Shown in pieces: positions 15,750 to 24,217 of a stretch of 64,000 bases of DNA; position 1 is the first letter of the stretch, and the number at the start of each line of letters is the position of its first letter. Origin of the DNA: Weissella ceti (GTDB taxonomy: Bacteria > Bacillota > Bacilli > Lactobacillales > Lactobacillaceae); contig NZ_CP074441.1 of NCBI RefSeq assembly GCF_018394055.1, positions 806,001 to 870,000 on the forward strand, read 5' to 3'. The notes below the pieces were generated by a model. It searched no databases. It worked only from the letters and a program-made list of their open reading frames with translations, and had not been told where the DNA came from. The position numbers and the translations under genes were made by a program.

Positions 15750-16700
15750 TTAATCGTTCAATTCGCCACCAGCAATCTTATCCAATAATGGACGTGATGG
15801 AATAAAGAATAATTGCCCAGATTGAATCGTTGAAAACGTCAACAAGAAGTCATTCATGTCTACCATTTGTTGTAGCATTCCCTTAGTCACTTCCCAGTAA
15901 CGTGAATAACCAATAAAGTATGTTCCTGTTTCCCCACGTGCTGGATCAGAAAATGGCACATTCATGCGGATAATCTTTTGTTCTTCACCATCAACCTCAG
16001 TCTTTGAGGCTAAGTTATGTGCATTCGGTAGCTTATCTTCATCTTCTAATTCTAAGTCAGTGAATTTGTCACGACCCACAGCCTTATCTTGATGTGCCAC
16101 TGACATCTTACGCCAGAAGTCCATGTCATGTTGCCATTTTTGTGGGAATGCATATGATCCATCAATAAAGAACTCGTCTTCTTCACCGACTAGGGCATAT
16201 GGTGCCGCATCTTCAACTTGTGGCGCTTCAGTCCCATCAATGTAGCCAATAATGGCACGACCTTCCATATAACGGAAGCCCTTCGTTTCATCAATCACTT
16301 CTGCAAACGATGACAAGAACTGCATATATTGTGTGATGACTTCATACAATACGCCAGCATTTTCAGCACGTACGTGCAAGAAAATATCTCCATCTGAGGC
16401 TGGCATTGAGGCTTCTGGTCCAGAAACTCCTTCAAAAGTTGTCAATTCGCGAGGCTTAGGCGCAGTAGGGAACAAATAGTCCCAAGCATTACTACTAAAT
16501 CCAATGGATACACGTAGATTTGATTCTGGTTGGCGAATCTTCATTGAACGGTTAATCGCCTGCGAACGATCAACAAACTCTTGAATGCCTTCTTGTGTTG
16601 TTTCTTGATTTTCACGCTTCAATCGCAAGACGACAAAGACAACATTTTCACCTATGTCCTTCCAAACATCTTGTGCTAAATTCGGATTTACTTCTACCAT
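15750..16700 (-). CDS. Dye-decolorizing (DyP-type) heme peroxidase
   Basis: A 316-residue cytoplasmic heme peroxidase. The family signature appears as GYIDGTEAP near residue 153 (usual GFxDGT; the Asp is the distal acid). The proximal heme histidine is probably in PNAHNLASK near 233, and the distal arginine in IIRMNVPFSD near 250. There is no signal peptide, which argues against Tat-exported EfeB and for the class B-like cytoplasmic type. The promoter contains a PerR-type box (16763-16777) over the -35 region, and the PerR-like regulator gene is the next one upstream, so peroxide induction is likely. Confidence 0.93.
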   Translation of the reverse strand: MVEVNPNLAQDVWKDIGENVVFVVLRLKRENQETTQEGIQEFVDRSQAINRSMKIRQPESNLRVSIGFSSNAWDYLFPTAPKPRELTTFEGVSGPEASMPASDGDIFLHVRAENAGVLYEVITQYMQFLSSFAEVIDETKGFRYMEGRAIIGYIDGTEAPQVEDAAPYALVGEEDEFFIDGSYAFPQKWQHDMDFWRKMSVAHQDKAVGRDKFTDLELEDEDKLPNAHNLASKTEVDGEEQKIIRMNVPFSDPARGETGTYFIGYSRYWEVTKGMLQQMVDMNDFLLTFSTIQSGQLFFIPSRPLLDKIAGGELND

Positions 16701-16762
16701 TTTCTTTCCTCCTAATATGTAACACCATTCAATTTGATTGGTTATTCACATTCTACCATAAC

Positions 16763-16782
16763 TTGTAATCATTCTAAATTAG
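16763..16782. promoter_or_regulatory. PerR-type box in the dyp promoter
   Basis: TTGTAATCATTCTAA (16763-16777) matches 13 of 15 positions of the PerR consensus TTATAATNATTATAA. On the minus strand it covers a -35 element TTAGAA, 16 bases from a -10 TAGAAT (16755-16750). The 20-mer CTAATTTAGAATGATTACAA that contains it occurs again, in the other orientation, at 20138-20157 before fetA. Confidence 0.72.
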
Positions 16783-16868
16783 AACACTGGTTTTTATATG
16801 CTTATTTTTTTGGTTATTTTATATCAATTTAAAATTTTAGACAGTTTTAGACAGAAATGGTCTAGAAA

Positions 16869-16902
16869 CAAAAAAGTCGATTACTAGCTTGTAATCGACT
16901 TT
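16869..16902 (-). terminator. Terminator after perR
   Basis: A perfect 12-bp stem AAAGTCGATTAC / GTAATCGACTTT with a 6-base loop and six T on the minus strand, 6 bases after the perR stop. Confidence 0.92.
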
Positions 16903-16907
16903 GACAC

Positions 16908-17348
16908 TTAATTTAATTTTGCTTGGCAAGCTGGGCATAGGCCACGTACTTCTACATGGTAACCTGTAATTTTATAACCTGTTTCTTCACTTGCAATTCG
17001 TGTTAATTGACTCATATCAAATTGATCACCGTCAGTAATCAATCCACAATTTGTACACATCGCATGATAGTGCGGTGTCCCAAAGTAGTCGAAATGTTGC
17101 TTTCCATCAACATCACTATCGATGACAAGAACTAATTGTACTTTTTCTAACATTTCTAACGTATTGTATATTGTTGCAACACTGATTTGCTCACCCTGAG
17201 CTGATAATCCTTGATGAATCATCTCGACCGTTGGATGCGTGTGTTGTTCAGCTAAGTAACTTAAAATCGTAATACGTTGATTTGTCATCTTGTAACCTGC
17301 ATTACGGATGACTTGTAATGCGCCATCAATCGACTTCATGACGTCCAT
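16908..17348 (-). CDS. perR: Fur-family regulator, PerR-like
   Basis: A 146-residue metal-dependent repressor. The winged-helix domain (about 15-85) ends in SVATIYNTLEML, the recognition helix of the family. The structural zinc site is CTNC and CPAC. HYHAMC and nearby Asp residues (ITDGDQFD) could form the Fe/Mn sensing site used by PerR for peroxide sensing. Assignment to PerR, not Fur or Zur, rests on the adjacent DyP peroxidase gene and the PerR-like boxes at the dyp and fetA promoters. The ATG lies 2 bases after the serine hydrolase stop, so it is translated from that transcript. Start could also be the ATG 9 bases downstream. Confidence 0.87.
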   Translation of the reverse strand: MDVMKSIDGALQVIRNAGYKMTNQRITILSYLAEQHTHPTVEMIHQGLSAQGEQISVATIYNTLEMLEKVQLVLVIDSDVDGKQHFDYFGTPHYHAMCTNCGLITDGDQFDMSQLTRIASEETGYKITGYHVEVRGLCPACQAKLN

Positions 17349-17350
17349 CC

Positions 17351-18553
17351 CTACTCCATTGCCATTATTTCAGTAAAAATTGGCGCTGCTAAATCTTCAT
17401 CAATTTTCCCTGTGACATGATTACTAAATAAAACCACACCGTTCTCACCAGTTTTATCTAACATCATACTTGGTTCGTATCCTTGTAAAATACCGTGCAA
17501 TAAATAACCATAATCTTGAACATACATACCACCTGAATAACCATAACCACCTTCAGTACGTAGCTTAGTTAATTCCGAGAACTCTTGTTTGGTTAATTCC
17601 GAGAACTCTTGTTTGGTTAGATTTTGCCCTTTAATTTCGTCGCTAATGTATCTATATGCGTCCCATGCAGACATAAAAAGACTGCCTGTTCCAACTTCAC
17701 GATGAAATCGTTGTGGATTGAATTGTTTGACGTCTCCGTTTTTGGCATACGCAGTGGGTCGATTTTCTAATGCTTCAAACTCATCAACTGTTAAAACATT
17801 ATATTTTGGCTTCAATTCACGTTCCACTAACTTATTATATGGAGTTTTGGTAAGTTTATACAACACATTCGTCAAGATTTGATAATCGGCAGCGTTATAA
17901 TGCCATTTTTTATCATTCGTTGGCTTGTAGGTTATACCTGTCAAATACATGTTCATAAACTCTTGTTCGGAACGATCCCCATAAACATACCCGATCCCGT
18001 GATATGGGGCGTCCATGCGAATTAGATCACGCAATGTCGTTTCCTCAGCCCCCAACATTTTGGGATAAAAATAAGATAGCTTTGTATCTAATGTCATCTG
18101 GCGGCGCGTTAATTCTTTCATCAACAAATATGCGGTCACATTTTTAGAAATCGATGTTAATGAAATGGGTGTGTCTGGCTCAAATGGTACACCTGGTGAC
18201 ATCTCACCAAATGCTTGTTGCCAAATGGGTTGTCCGTGTTTAATCAATAACACACTGCCTTGGTAATGCTGTTCCTCTACCATATTAAGTATGGTCGTAA
18301 ACTTCGGATCATCTATTTTACCCACTGTGCCCAATTTTGCATGTTGTACGTGTGATTCGTTTGCCTTAACATTTTCATCAGTTATTTGTTTTGTTACCTG
18401 TGCTTTTGTCGATGATATTTCTGTATGCCTAAATTCCGACTCGTTTCGTACGTGTTTCAATTCTATTTGAAACCACACGAATGTAATTCCGATTGCAACG
18501 ATAACGAGACACCCAATGACCTTTATCCCTTGCCATGTATTATGTTGTTCCAT
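17351..18553 (-). CDS. Membrane-anchored serine hydrolase, beta-lactamase/PBP-like
   Basis: A 400-residue protein with an uncleaved N-terminal anchor (IKVIGCLVIVAIGITFVWF, about 9-27), a linker, and a class C beta-lactamase-like domain from about 75. The nucleophile motif is SISK (SxxK) and the second is YNA (YxN). Such PbpX/FmtA-like enzymes act on peptidoglycan stems or teichoic acid D-alanine. The true substrate here is unknown. The coding sequence contains a 24-bp exact tandem duplication (17568-17615) giving two adjacent copies of TKQEFSEL. Its stop is 2 bases from the perR start, so the pair forms an operon. Confidence 0.85.
   Translation of the reverse strand: MEQHNTWQGIKVIGCLVIVAIGITFVWFQIELKHVRNESEFRHTEISSTKAQVTKQITDENVKANESHVQHAKLGTVGKIDDPKFTTILNMVEEQHYQGSVLLIKHGQPIWQQAFGEMSPGVPFEPDTPISLTSISKNVTAYLLMKELTRRQMTLDTKLSYFYPKMLGAEETTLRDLIRMDAPYHGIGYVYGDRSEQEFMNMYLTGITYKPTNDKKWHYNAADYQILTNVLYKLTKTPYNKLVERELKPKYNVLTVDEFEALENRPTAYAKNGDVKQFNPQRFHREVGTGSLFMSAWDAYRYISDEIKGQNLTKQEFSELTKQEFSELTKLRTEGGYGYSGGMYVQDYGYLLHGILQGYEPSMMLDKTGENGVVLFSNHVTGKIDEDLAAPIFTEIMAME
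17568..17615. repeat. 24-bp in-frame tandem duplication inside serine hydrolase gene
   Basis: The unit gttaattccgagaactcttg plus tttg occurs twice without a mismatch. It adds eight residues (TKQEFSEL) to the protein and keeps the frame. Perfect identity suggests recent slippage. Confidence 0.95.
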
Positions 18554-18662
18554 GATTTCCTCAGCTAATTTCCTAAACAGTATTGTTTAATTGTAAGCCA
18601 TTTATATCATCTTGAACATTGAACTTTAATTAAATGTAAGCTAATTATATTTTTTAAAAATT

Positions 18663-19445
18663 TTAGTGATGCGTTTCTCCAGGTAGTACCAATTGCCAGT
18701 GGGCGTTAAAGAAACGTCGTACAGCCAAATAACTTGTAAACATTGAGGCAATCGCTGTGGCTGAAAGTAAGGTAAATGCCACAACAATTTGATACTTAAT
18801 GGCATAGACTGGATCTACACCAGCCATGATTAGTCCTGACATCATTCCCGGCAAACTCACCAACCCATAAGTACGAATTGAATCAATAGTTGGTTGCATC
18901 CCAATACGTACTGCTTCATTTGCAATAAGCTTACCAGCTTCACTTGGTCGTGACCCTAATGCTAAACGTTCTAGAATTTGTTCTTGTTGATCTTTGAATT
19001 GTTGATTCAATCCACGAAATACCAAGCCAACTGCGACCATAGAATTACCAGCGACCATCCCTGTAAAAGGAATTATTTGATAAGGGACAAATTTAATAGC
19101 CCCACTTGCGACTAGAATTCCTACTGTAATCACTGTAGATGACATAATAGCAATTAACGCAATTCTAAACGCATGTGGCAGATGATCACTACGTCCTCGT
19201 GCATTCCATGCTGCATTGAAAACGATCACTAACGCCATAATTGCAGTTAGCCAAATTTCATTCACATTAAAAATAGTATGTAATACAAACCCAACAACAG
19301 TTAGTTGTATCACAGCGCGAATAACTGAAATAATCGTGTCTTTACCTAAATTTAGCCGTAGCCGATAACTGACAATTAAAGAGACGGCAACTAATGCTAG
19401 CGCCAGCATTAATGATGTATTACTAATATCAACGGTTGTATTCAT
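18663..19445 (-). CDS. fetB: Iron-export ABC permease FetB (UPF0014)
   Basis: The membrane subunit of the FetAB (YbbLM) exporter, which in E. coli lowers cytoplasmic iron under peroxide stress. The 260 residues from the chosen start contain about seven helices and the family signatures VIQLTVVGFVLHTIF, IPFTGMVAGNSM and LPGMMSGLIMAGVDPVYAIKYQIVV. The ATG at 19445 lies inside the 3' end of fetA (17-base overlap), with GGGAC about 8 bases before it; a GTG-type extension to 19463 is not needed. Substrate is inferred from family and from the PerR box ahead of fetA. Confidence 0.87.
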   Translation of the reverse strand: MNTTVDISNTSLMLALALVAVSLIVSYRLRLNLGKDTIISVIRAVIQLTVVGFVLHTIFNVNEIWLTAIMALVIVFNAAWNARGRSDHLPHAFRIALIAIMSSTVITVGILVASGAIKFVPYQIIPFTGMVAGNSMVAVGLVFRGLNQQFKDQQEQILERLALGSRPSEAGKLIANEAVRIGMQPTIDSIRTYGLVSLPGMMSGLIMAGVDPVYAIKYQIVVAFTLLSATAIASMFTSYLAVRRFFNAHWQLVLPGETHH

Positions 19446-20082
19446 GAATTTGTCCCTTTCCATCTTCTAATCGTAATTCGTATCGTGCATGTGCGATTTC
19501 ATCTTCATCGTGGGTAACGGATAAGATACCAAATTGGTACTTAGCTTGCATTTTCACAATCAATTCCCATAATTCAGCCTTACTATGCGCATCTAATCCA
19601 GTAGAAATTTCATCTAGTAATAAAAACTTTGGCGGGAATAATAAGTTACGAATAACCGCAATTCGTTGACGTTGTCCACCAGATAATTCATGAATATCGC
19701 GTGTTAAAAAATTAGGTGTTAGGCCAACCATGCCTAACAGTTCAATTTGACGATCGCGATCAACAGTTTGTTGACGTACTTGATATGGGAGATCTAAGTT
19801 TTCTTGTACTGTCTCATCAAATAATTGTGCCATCTGCATAGCATAAGACACATCTTCACGATAGCTTTCGATATCGTGATTCCATTGTGATACGCCATCT
19901 AATAGCACTTCACCGGATGTTGCATCCTGTAATCCAGCAACAATTTTTAGAATGGTACTTTTACCGCTTCCTGATTCACCTGTAATGGTTAACCATTGTC
20001 CGCTTGTCACTTCAAAGCTAACATCAGAAAACACAGTTGAATCATATGTCATACCGATATTATTAATCGTTAGTTTGTTCAT
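19429..20082 (-). CDS. fetA: Iron-export ABC ATPase FetA
   Basis: The ATP-binding partner of FetB, 217 residues. Walker A is GESGSGKST near 35, the signature is LSGGQRQR near 135 and Walker B is FLLLDEIS near 155. Length and arrangement fit YbbL/FetA. The start is ATG 20082 (MNKLTIN) behind AGGGG; the upstream in-frame extension to 20130 runs through a terminator hairpin and is discarded. Its promoter carries the same 20-bp PerR-type site as the peroxidase gene, linking iron efflux to peroxide response. Confidence 0.88.
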   Translation of the reverse strand: MNKLTINNIGMTYDSTVFSDVSFEVTSGQWLTITGESGSGKSTILKIVAGLQDATSGEVLLDGVSQWNHDIESYREDVSYAMQMAQLFDETVQENLDLPYQVRQQTVDRDRQIELLGMVGLTPNFLTRDIHELSGGQRQRIAVIRNLLFPPKFLLLDEISTGLDAHSKAELWELIVKMQAKYQFGILSVTHDEDEIAHARYELRLEDGKGQIHEYNR

Positions 20083-20094
20083 AGCTTTTCCCCT

Positions 20095-20127
20095 AAATAA
20101 AAGACTCGAAGAACATATCTTCGAGTC
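20095..20127 (-). terminator. Terminator hairpin just upstream of the fetA ribosome site
   Basis: A perfect 10-bp stem GACTCGAAGA / TCTTCGAGTC with a 5-base loop is followed on the minus strand by TTTTATTT. It sits between the fetA -10 element and its ribosome site, so a transcript begun at that promoter would carry only part of the stem, whereas read-through from the upstream hydrolase gene would form it fully. Confidence 0.75.
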
Positions 20128-20128
20128 C

Positions 20129-20157
20129 ATTTTATAACTAATTTAGAATGATTACAA
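20129..20157 (-). promoter_or_regulatory. fetA promoter overlapped by a PerR-type box
   Basis: TTGTAA (20157-20152), a 17-base spacer and TAAAAT (20134-20129). The box TTGTAATCATTCTAA (20157-20143, minus strand) covers the -35 element and part of the spacer. The 20-mer at 20138-20157 is identical to the one at the dyp promoter. Confidence 0.68.
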
Positions 20158-20188
20158 TTTAAAAGTTTGTTTTTTCACATGAAAACTT

Positions 20189-20983
20189 TCATTTATTCGC
20201 ATTTAGAAATGCCAACACAGCTTCGTTAAACAGTTTAGGCTTTTCTGCATGTGGCATGTGCCCAGTATCAGGAATAATCACAGCGTCAGCAAGCTGATTT
20301 AGTTGTGCACAATACAAGGCATGTTCACTAGACCAAAGCGGAGACTGTCCCCCTGCAATATACAATTGTGGCACATCAATGCTTTTAATAACGTTTTGCC
20401 ACTTTAAACTGACATGGTTCATCAATAAATCTTGATTTCCCTCTGTATTAAATGGATATGCAGCTTGATCTGCTTTAATAGCTTTAAATGTTTCGTCTGG
20501 TAGTCGGGTCACTGTCATTTTAGTTTCTTTAAACCGCTCCATAACGTTTGTCATCGTTCCCCATGTTGTATCAAATAAACTATATGCCCATTCATCTGCG
20601 GAAAGGCACTGTGGTGATTCATCAATTGTGATAATTCGTTCAACTCTTCTGGTTCCAAACAGCTGACAATAACTCCATACTACTGCTGCTCCCATTGAAT
20701 GAGCAAGCAAGATAACTTTGTCTCGATTCAGATATGTAATCATTTCATGAATATCTACGCTAAGTCGAGCAATGGTCGCTCCTGCATCGTATGAGGACCG
20801 TCCATGATTACGTAAATCCACTTGCACAATATGATAACCAGCCGCCTTGAGTGGGTTAATTTGTTCTTGAAATTCAGCATGGCGTCCTGAAAAACCATGG
20901 ATCATGATAACCGTTGGATTTGTTTGTTCTCCAAATTCTTCATAATATAGATTCGCACCATCATTTAAGGTTAAAACTGACAT
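20189..20983 (-). CDS. Alpha/beta-fold hydrolase
   Basis: A 264-residue serine hydrolase. The oxyanion segment is MIHGFSGRHAEF, the nucleophile elbow is LAHSMGAAV (HSMG, serine near 100), and the C-terminal DTGHMPHAEKP supplies the catalytic histidine. The start is ATG 20983 (MSVLTLN), with GAGGTGG just upstream; the longer frame to 21013 has no ribosome site. Substrate unknown (esterase, haloperoxidase-like or carboxyl-ester hydrolase are possible). A weak hairpin AAAGTTT / AAACTTT follows the stop at about 20162-20189. Confidence 0.88.
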   Translation of the reverse strand: MSVLTLNDGANLYYEEFGEQTNPTVIMIHGFSGRHAEFQEQINPLKAAGYHIVQVDLRNHGRSSYDAGATIARLSVDIHEMITYLNRDKVILLAHSMGAAVVWSYCQLFGTRRVERIITIDESPQCLSADEWAYSLFDTTWGTMTNVMERFKETKMTVTRLPDETFKAIKADQAAYPFNTEGNQDLLMNHVSLKWQNVIKSIDVPQLYIAGGQSPLWSSEHALYCAQLNQLADAVIIPDTGHMPHAEKPKLFNEAVLAFLNANK

Positions 20984-21205
20984 TTTCCACCTCTTTCTCA
21001 ACACCATATTCAACTGCTATTATTTGTGTATGTTAGTTTAACAACATTATCTAACAATGTATATACCGTATACAAATAAACGATATCATTTTTTCTAACG
21101 TAATTATTATCTTTCACTTCAAATTTTAACAACCATCGTCTATTTTTTAAAACCAAAACTATTTTTATTTAATTTTTTAAAATTTTAACTTCTTACTATA
21201 AATAC

Positions 21206-21234
21206 TTGTATATGATTAGTATATGTCATATACT
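21206..21234 (+). promoter_or_regulatory. Promoter and palindromic operator of the SorC-family gene
   Basis: TTGTAT (21206-21211), a 17-base spacer and TATACT (21229-21234). A perfect inverted repeat AGTATATG-T-CATATACT (21218-21234) covers the spacer and -10, an autorepression layout. A related GTATAtaccGTATAC lies at about 21058-21073, near the divergent hydrolase promoter. Confidence 0.6.
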
Positions 21235-21271
21235 GGTGTAAACCTAATAATAAAGAAGAAAGAAGAAGTAT

Positions 21272-22228
21272 ATGATGGCAAAAAAAATGAACCATCGGGA
21301 TCTTTTGGCTAGCCTAGCCCATGATTACTATCTATCACAACTATCGCTTGCTGACTTAGTGGAAAAATACGATCTAAGTCGTTACCTTGTTAACAAATAC
21401 CTTGAAGACGCGCGTCGTGAAGGTGTCGTTACAATTAATGTCGCGGCTCCTAACCCGCGTAATCTAGAAATGGAAACAAAGTTCCAAGAACTGTTTGATA
21501 TCGACAATGTTCACATTATTAGTGACAGTTTGAACCCTATTGAAACAAGTGAAAACGTCCTAAACTATGCTGCGCACCAAATCACACCTTTGATTACACA
21601 AAGTCGTGTTGTTGGTTTGACATGGGGAAGCACTGTCTATAACTTGATTCAAAACCTACCGGTTTCAATTCAAGAAGATATTACTTTCACACAATTCCTT
21701 GGTGAAAACATGAAATATAAGTCTGACGTTGGATCAATGCGCATGGTAGAACTTGTTGCATCTAAGTTCTCTGCCGAATATCTAACAATGGCTGGTCCAC
21801 TTTATGTTTTGAACGATGATGTTCGTGAAGGGATGAAGTCTGAAATTGCGATTAAGCCATCATTTGATGCCGCGCAACACATGGATTTCTTGTTCACAGC
21901 TCTTGGAACAGTTGCATCACTAAACAGTATTCCTGTGTGGCGTGAAAATGCGGATGCAATCCTTTCAGGAATTAATCAAGAAGATATTGCTGGAATGGTT
22001 TACGGCCGTCCATTCGATATTGATGGTAACTTCCTAGCCTTAGACAACGATCACGTATTTGGCCTAGATATTGACACAATCATGTCTACTCCGCGTCGTT
22101 TTACAGTTGTTAAGAGCAAGTTTAAGACCGACGCTTTGATTGGTGCCCTACGTGGTAAGTTCTTCACTGACATTGTGATGACTGAAGCTGTTGCTCGTCG
22201 TGTCTTAACAGACATTCCAAACAAGTAG
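21272..22228 (+). CDS. SorC/DeoR-type sugar-responsive transcriptional regulator
   Basis: A 318-residue regulator. The N-terminal helix-turn-helix is about residues 8-55 (YYLSQLSLADLVEKYDLSRYLVNKYLEDARREG). The remainder is a sugar-phosphate-binding domain with VVGLTWGSTVYNLI near 125, DFLFTALGTV near 205 and AGMVYGRPFD near 245, as in SorC/CggR proteins. No sugar gene lies next to it, so its target cannot be named. A palindrome over its own promoter suggests autoregulation. Two adjacent ATG codons begin the frame; either could be used. Confidence 0.88.
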   Translation: MMAKKMNHRDLLASLAHDYYLSQLSLADLVEKYDLSRYLVNKYLEDARREGVVTINVAAPNPRNLEMETKFQELFDIDNVHIISDSLNPIETSENVLNYAAHQITPLITQSRVVGLTWGSTVYNLIQNLPVSIQEDITFTQFLGENMKYKSDVGSMRMVELVASKFSAEYLTMAGPLYVLNDDVREGMKSEIAIKPSFDAAQHMDFLFTALGTVASLNSIPVWRENADAILSGINQEDIAGMVYGRPFDIDGNFLALDNDHVFGLDIDTIMSTPRRFTVVKSKFKTDALIGALRGKFFTDIVMTEAVARRVLTDIPNK

Positions 22229-22253
22229 TCTTCAATACTTGTTTGTTTAAATT

Positions 22254-22293
22254 AAAAAACACGTTGACATCCCGATCTGTCAACGTGTTTTTT
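22254..22293 (+). terminator. Terminator after the SorC-family gene
   Basis: AAAAAACACGTTGACA pairs with TGTCAACGTGTTTTTT around an 8-base loop, with T-runs on either strand. Confidence 0.93.
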
Positions 22294-22347
22294 GTATGCC
22301 ATCACACCACCTAATCTAAACTTATATCTTGTTGCTATGTTAGATAC

Positions 22348-22383
22348 AAAAAAGACACCTCAATTTATTGAAGTGTCTTTTTG
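22348..22383. terminator. Bidirectional terminator downstream of the ABC permease gene
   Basis: AAAAGACAC-TCAAT and ATTGA-GTGTCTTTTT pair with one mismatch; A and T runs flank both ends. It serves the minus-strand ABC operon ending at 22422. Confidence 0.82.
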
Positions 22384-22421
22384 TATATACTGTATTTTCT
22401 ATTCGCTCAGCGAATTAAGGA

Positions 22422-24203
22422 TTATTTCTTGTTTAATACCAAACGTTGGTAAATCATGACTGTAACTAAGTAGTACATGACATATATACCGATTACCCAT
22501 GGCAAGGCTGTTGCAACACCAGCATATGCATCTGGCATCATTGGCTTAAACATTTGTAGTCCAAGCAAGGCATCCGCCAAACCAATTGTCATTGGAATAA
22601 AGAATAGAATTCCCAAGTCCTTTGCAACTGTCATCTTCGCTTGATGCTTGGTTACACCCACCATGTTCAAAATTTGGTAACGGCGAATATCAGAAGCGAC
22701 GTTAGATAGAATCTTGAACATCAAAGTTGATGCAAGCATTACCATAAAGGCAATTCCTAGGAACATACTCATGAATTCCAATCCACCAAACAAGCTCTTC
22801 ATCATAATCAACATACCATATGATCCAGGTACGCTTGATGGCCCTTCTTGATCACTTTGATCCAAGAATTGTTCTTCACCCTTGTAAATACTACGCAAGA
22901 CCTTATCATTACCATTTACATCAGATGTCGTAAAGGCACGCATCGTCTTTTCTTCACCAGCTGGCAATTCGTCTACCACAACAGCACGACTTTGGTATTG
23001 GGTTCCAGCAACATAATTAGCCCAGTTACCTAGTGTGAAGTTCTCTTGCATCTTTTCTGAATCAGGAGAAATATATTCCAAACGTGAATCATTCATCCCA
23101 ATAAACTCACGGTTAGGAACCTTAGACTTCGCAAGATCTGACTTCAAGAAAAAGACTTCTTCACCCTTAACAACATACTTTACATCTGTTCGATAAGTAA
23201 CATCAGAAACATCTGTTAAATCTGTTTCTTCGTTACGAACAACCATTGTGACTTCTGAGTTTTGTACCGCTTGTGATGGCAATGAGATGTAATATCCTTG
23301 CCCAACGCTCATGGCACCAAGCGCCATTCCGAATAAAACTGAAATCATTGTCAAAATACGCTTGTAGTCAGCTAAACGGAAACGTAATTGTCCATTTAAG
23401 AATGGGCGTAATCCACGCATTCCAAAGTTAGACTTTTGAATCCATCCTGTAACCAAGTTCAATGTGTGACTAACGAACAAGTATGTTCCGATCACATTCA
23501 AAATGATAATAACCACAAATCCAGCAATTTGAATAGTCTCAATGTGTGGCATCAACCAGTAGCTGGCTACCAACATTGCTAATCCAAGCAAGCCAAAGAT
23601 AAACATCTTAAATGTGCTTAGCTTTGTTTGCTTAACAGTCGCATCAGCTGTTAGCAATGTCAATGTATCACGACGAGTCAAACGCATACGGTTGTACAAA
23701 CCGTTCACAAAGAACACAAGCATGAAGAAGACCACCGTTACGATAATGGCATTTGGTGTCACCACTGACCAGTTTGTCAACTTAACACCAATCAAATCCA
23801 TTAGGTAATCGGCACTAACACTTGTTAGTCCCATCCCCAACAAAATACCAAGTCCAACTGAAACAATTCCAACTAATAGCGTTTCACGCATCAATAGTGT
23901 TCCAATTTGACGCTTCGTCGCTCCCAACATAGAGAACAACCCGTATTCTTTCTGACGTAAACGTAGTAAGAAACTATTTGCAAAGTTTAAGTACACAAAG
24001 GTAATGATCCCCAACAAGACTTCACCAATGATAAACACTGGGATAATCATCTTCATTGTTGAGTTAGCCTTCAAAAAGGCATCATTTGTTGCCATGGCAC
24101 TGAACATGTAGAAGATTCCAACGGCAATAGTTGTTCCAATTAATAGAACTAGATAATCACGCCACTTATGACGCAATGATTTTAAGGCAATCTTAGTTAA
24201 CAT
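22422..24203 (-). CDS. Bce/Sal-type ABC transporter permease (FtsX domains)
   Basis: A 593-residue permease of the peptide-7-exporter group. It begins LTKIALKSLRHKWRDYLVLLIGT, typical of BceB/VraG/SalY-like proteins, has an FtsX-like core with QKEYGLFSMLGATKRQI near 85-105, and carries a large extracytoplasmic domain of about 200 residues in the middle (about 310-480). Such modules usually resist or sense cell-wall-active peptides. No two-component system is adjacent, although BceAB modules usually have one nearby. The start is ATG 24203 and not the GTG at 24212. It lies 14 bases after the ATPase gene. Confidence 0.87.
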   Translation of the reverse strand: MLTKIALKSLRHKWRDYLVLLIGTTIAVGIFYMFSAMATNDAFLKANSTMKMIIPVFIIGEVLLGIITFVYLNFANSFLLRLRQKEYGLFSMLGATKRQIGTLLMRETLLVGIVSVGLGILLGMGLTSVSADYLMDLIGVKLTNWSVVTPNAIIVTVVFFMLVFFVNGLYNRMRLTRRDTLTLLTADATVKQTKLSTFKMFIFGLLGLAMLVASYWLMPHIETIQIAGFVVIIILNVIGTYLFVSHTLNLVTGWIQKSNFGMRGLRPFLNGQLRFRLADYKRILTMISVLFGMALGAMSVGQGYYISLPSQAVQNSEVTMVVRNEETDLTDVSDVTYRTDVKYVVKGEEVFFLKSDLAKSKVPNREFIGMNDSRLEYISPDSEKMQENFTLGNWANYVAGTQYQSRAVVVDELPAGEEKTMRAFTTSDVNGNDKVLRSIYKGEEQFLDQSDQEGPSSVPGSYGMLIMMKSLFGGLEFMSMFLGIAFMVMLASTLMFKILSNVASDIRRYQILNMVGVTKHQAKMTVAKDLGILFFIPMTIGLADALLGLQMFKPMMPDAYAGVATALPWVIGIYVMYYLVTVMIYQRLVLNKK

Positions 24204-24217
24204 ATCTGCCACCTGCC

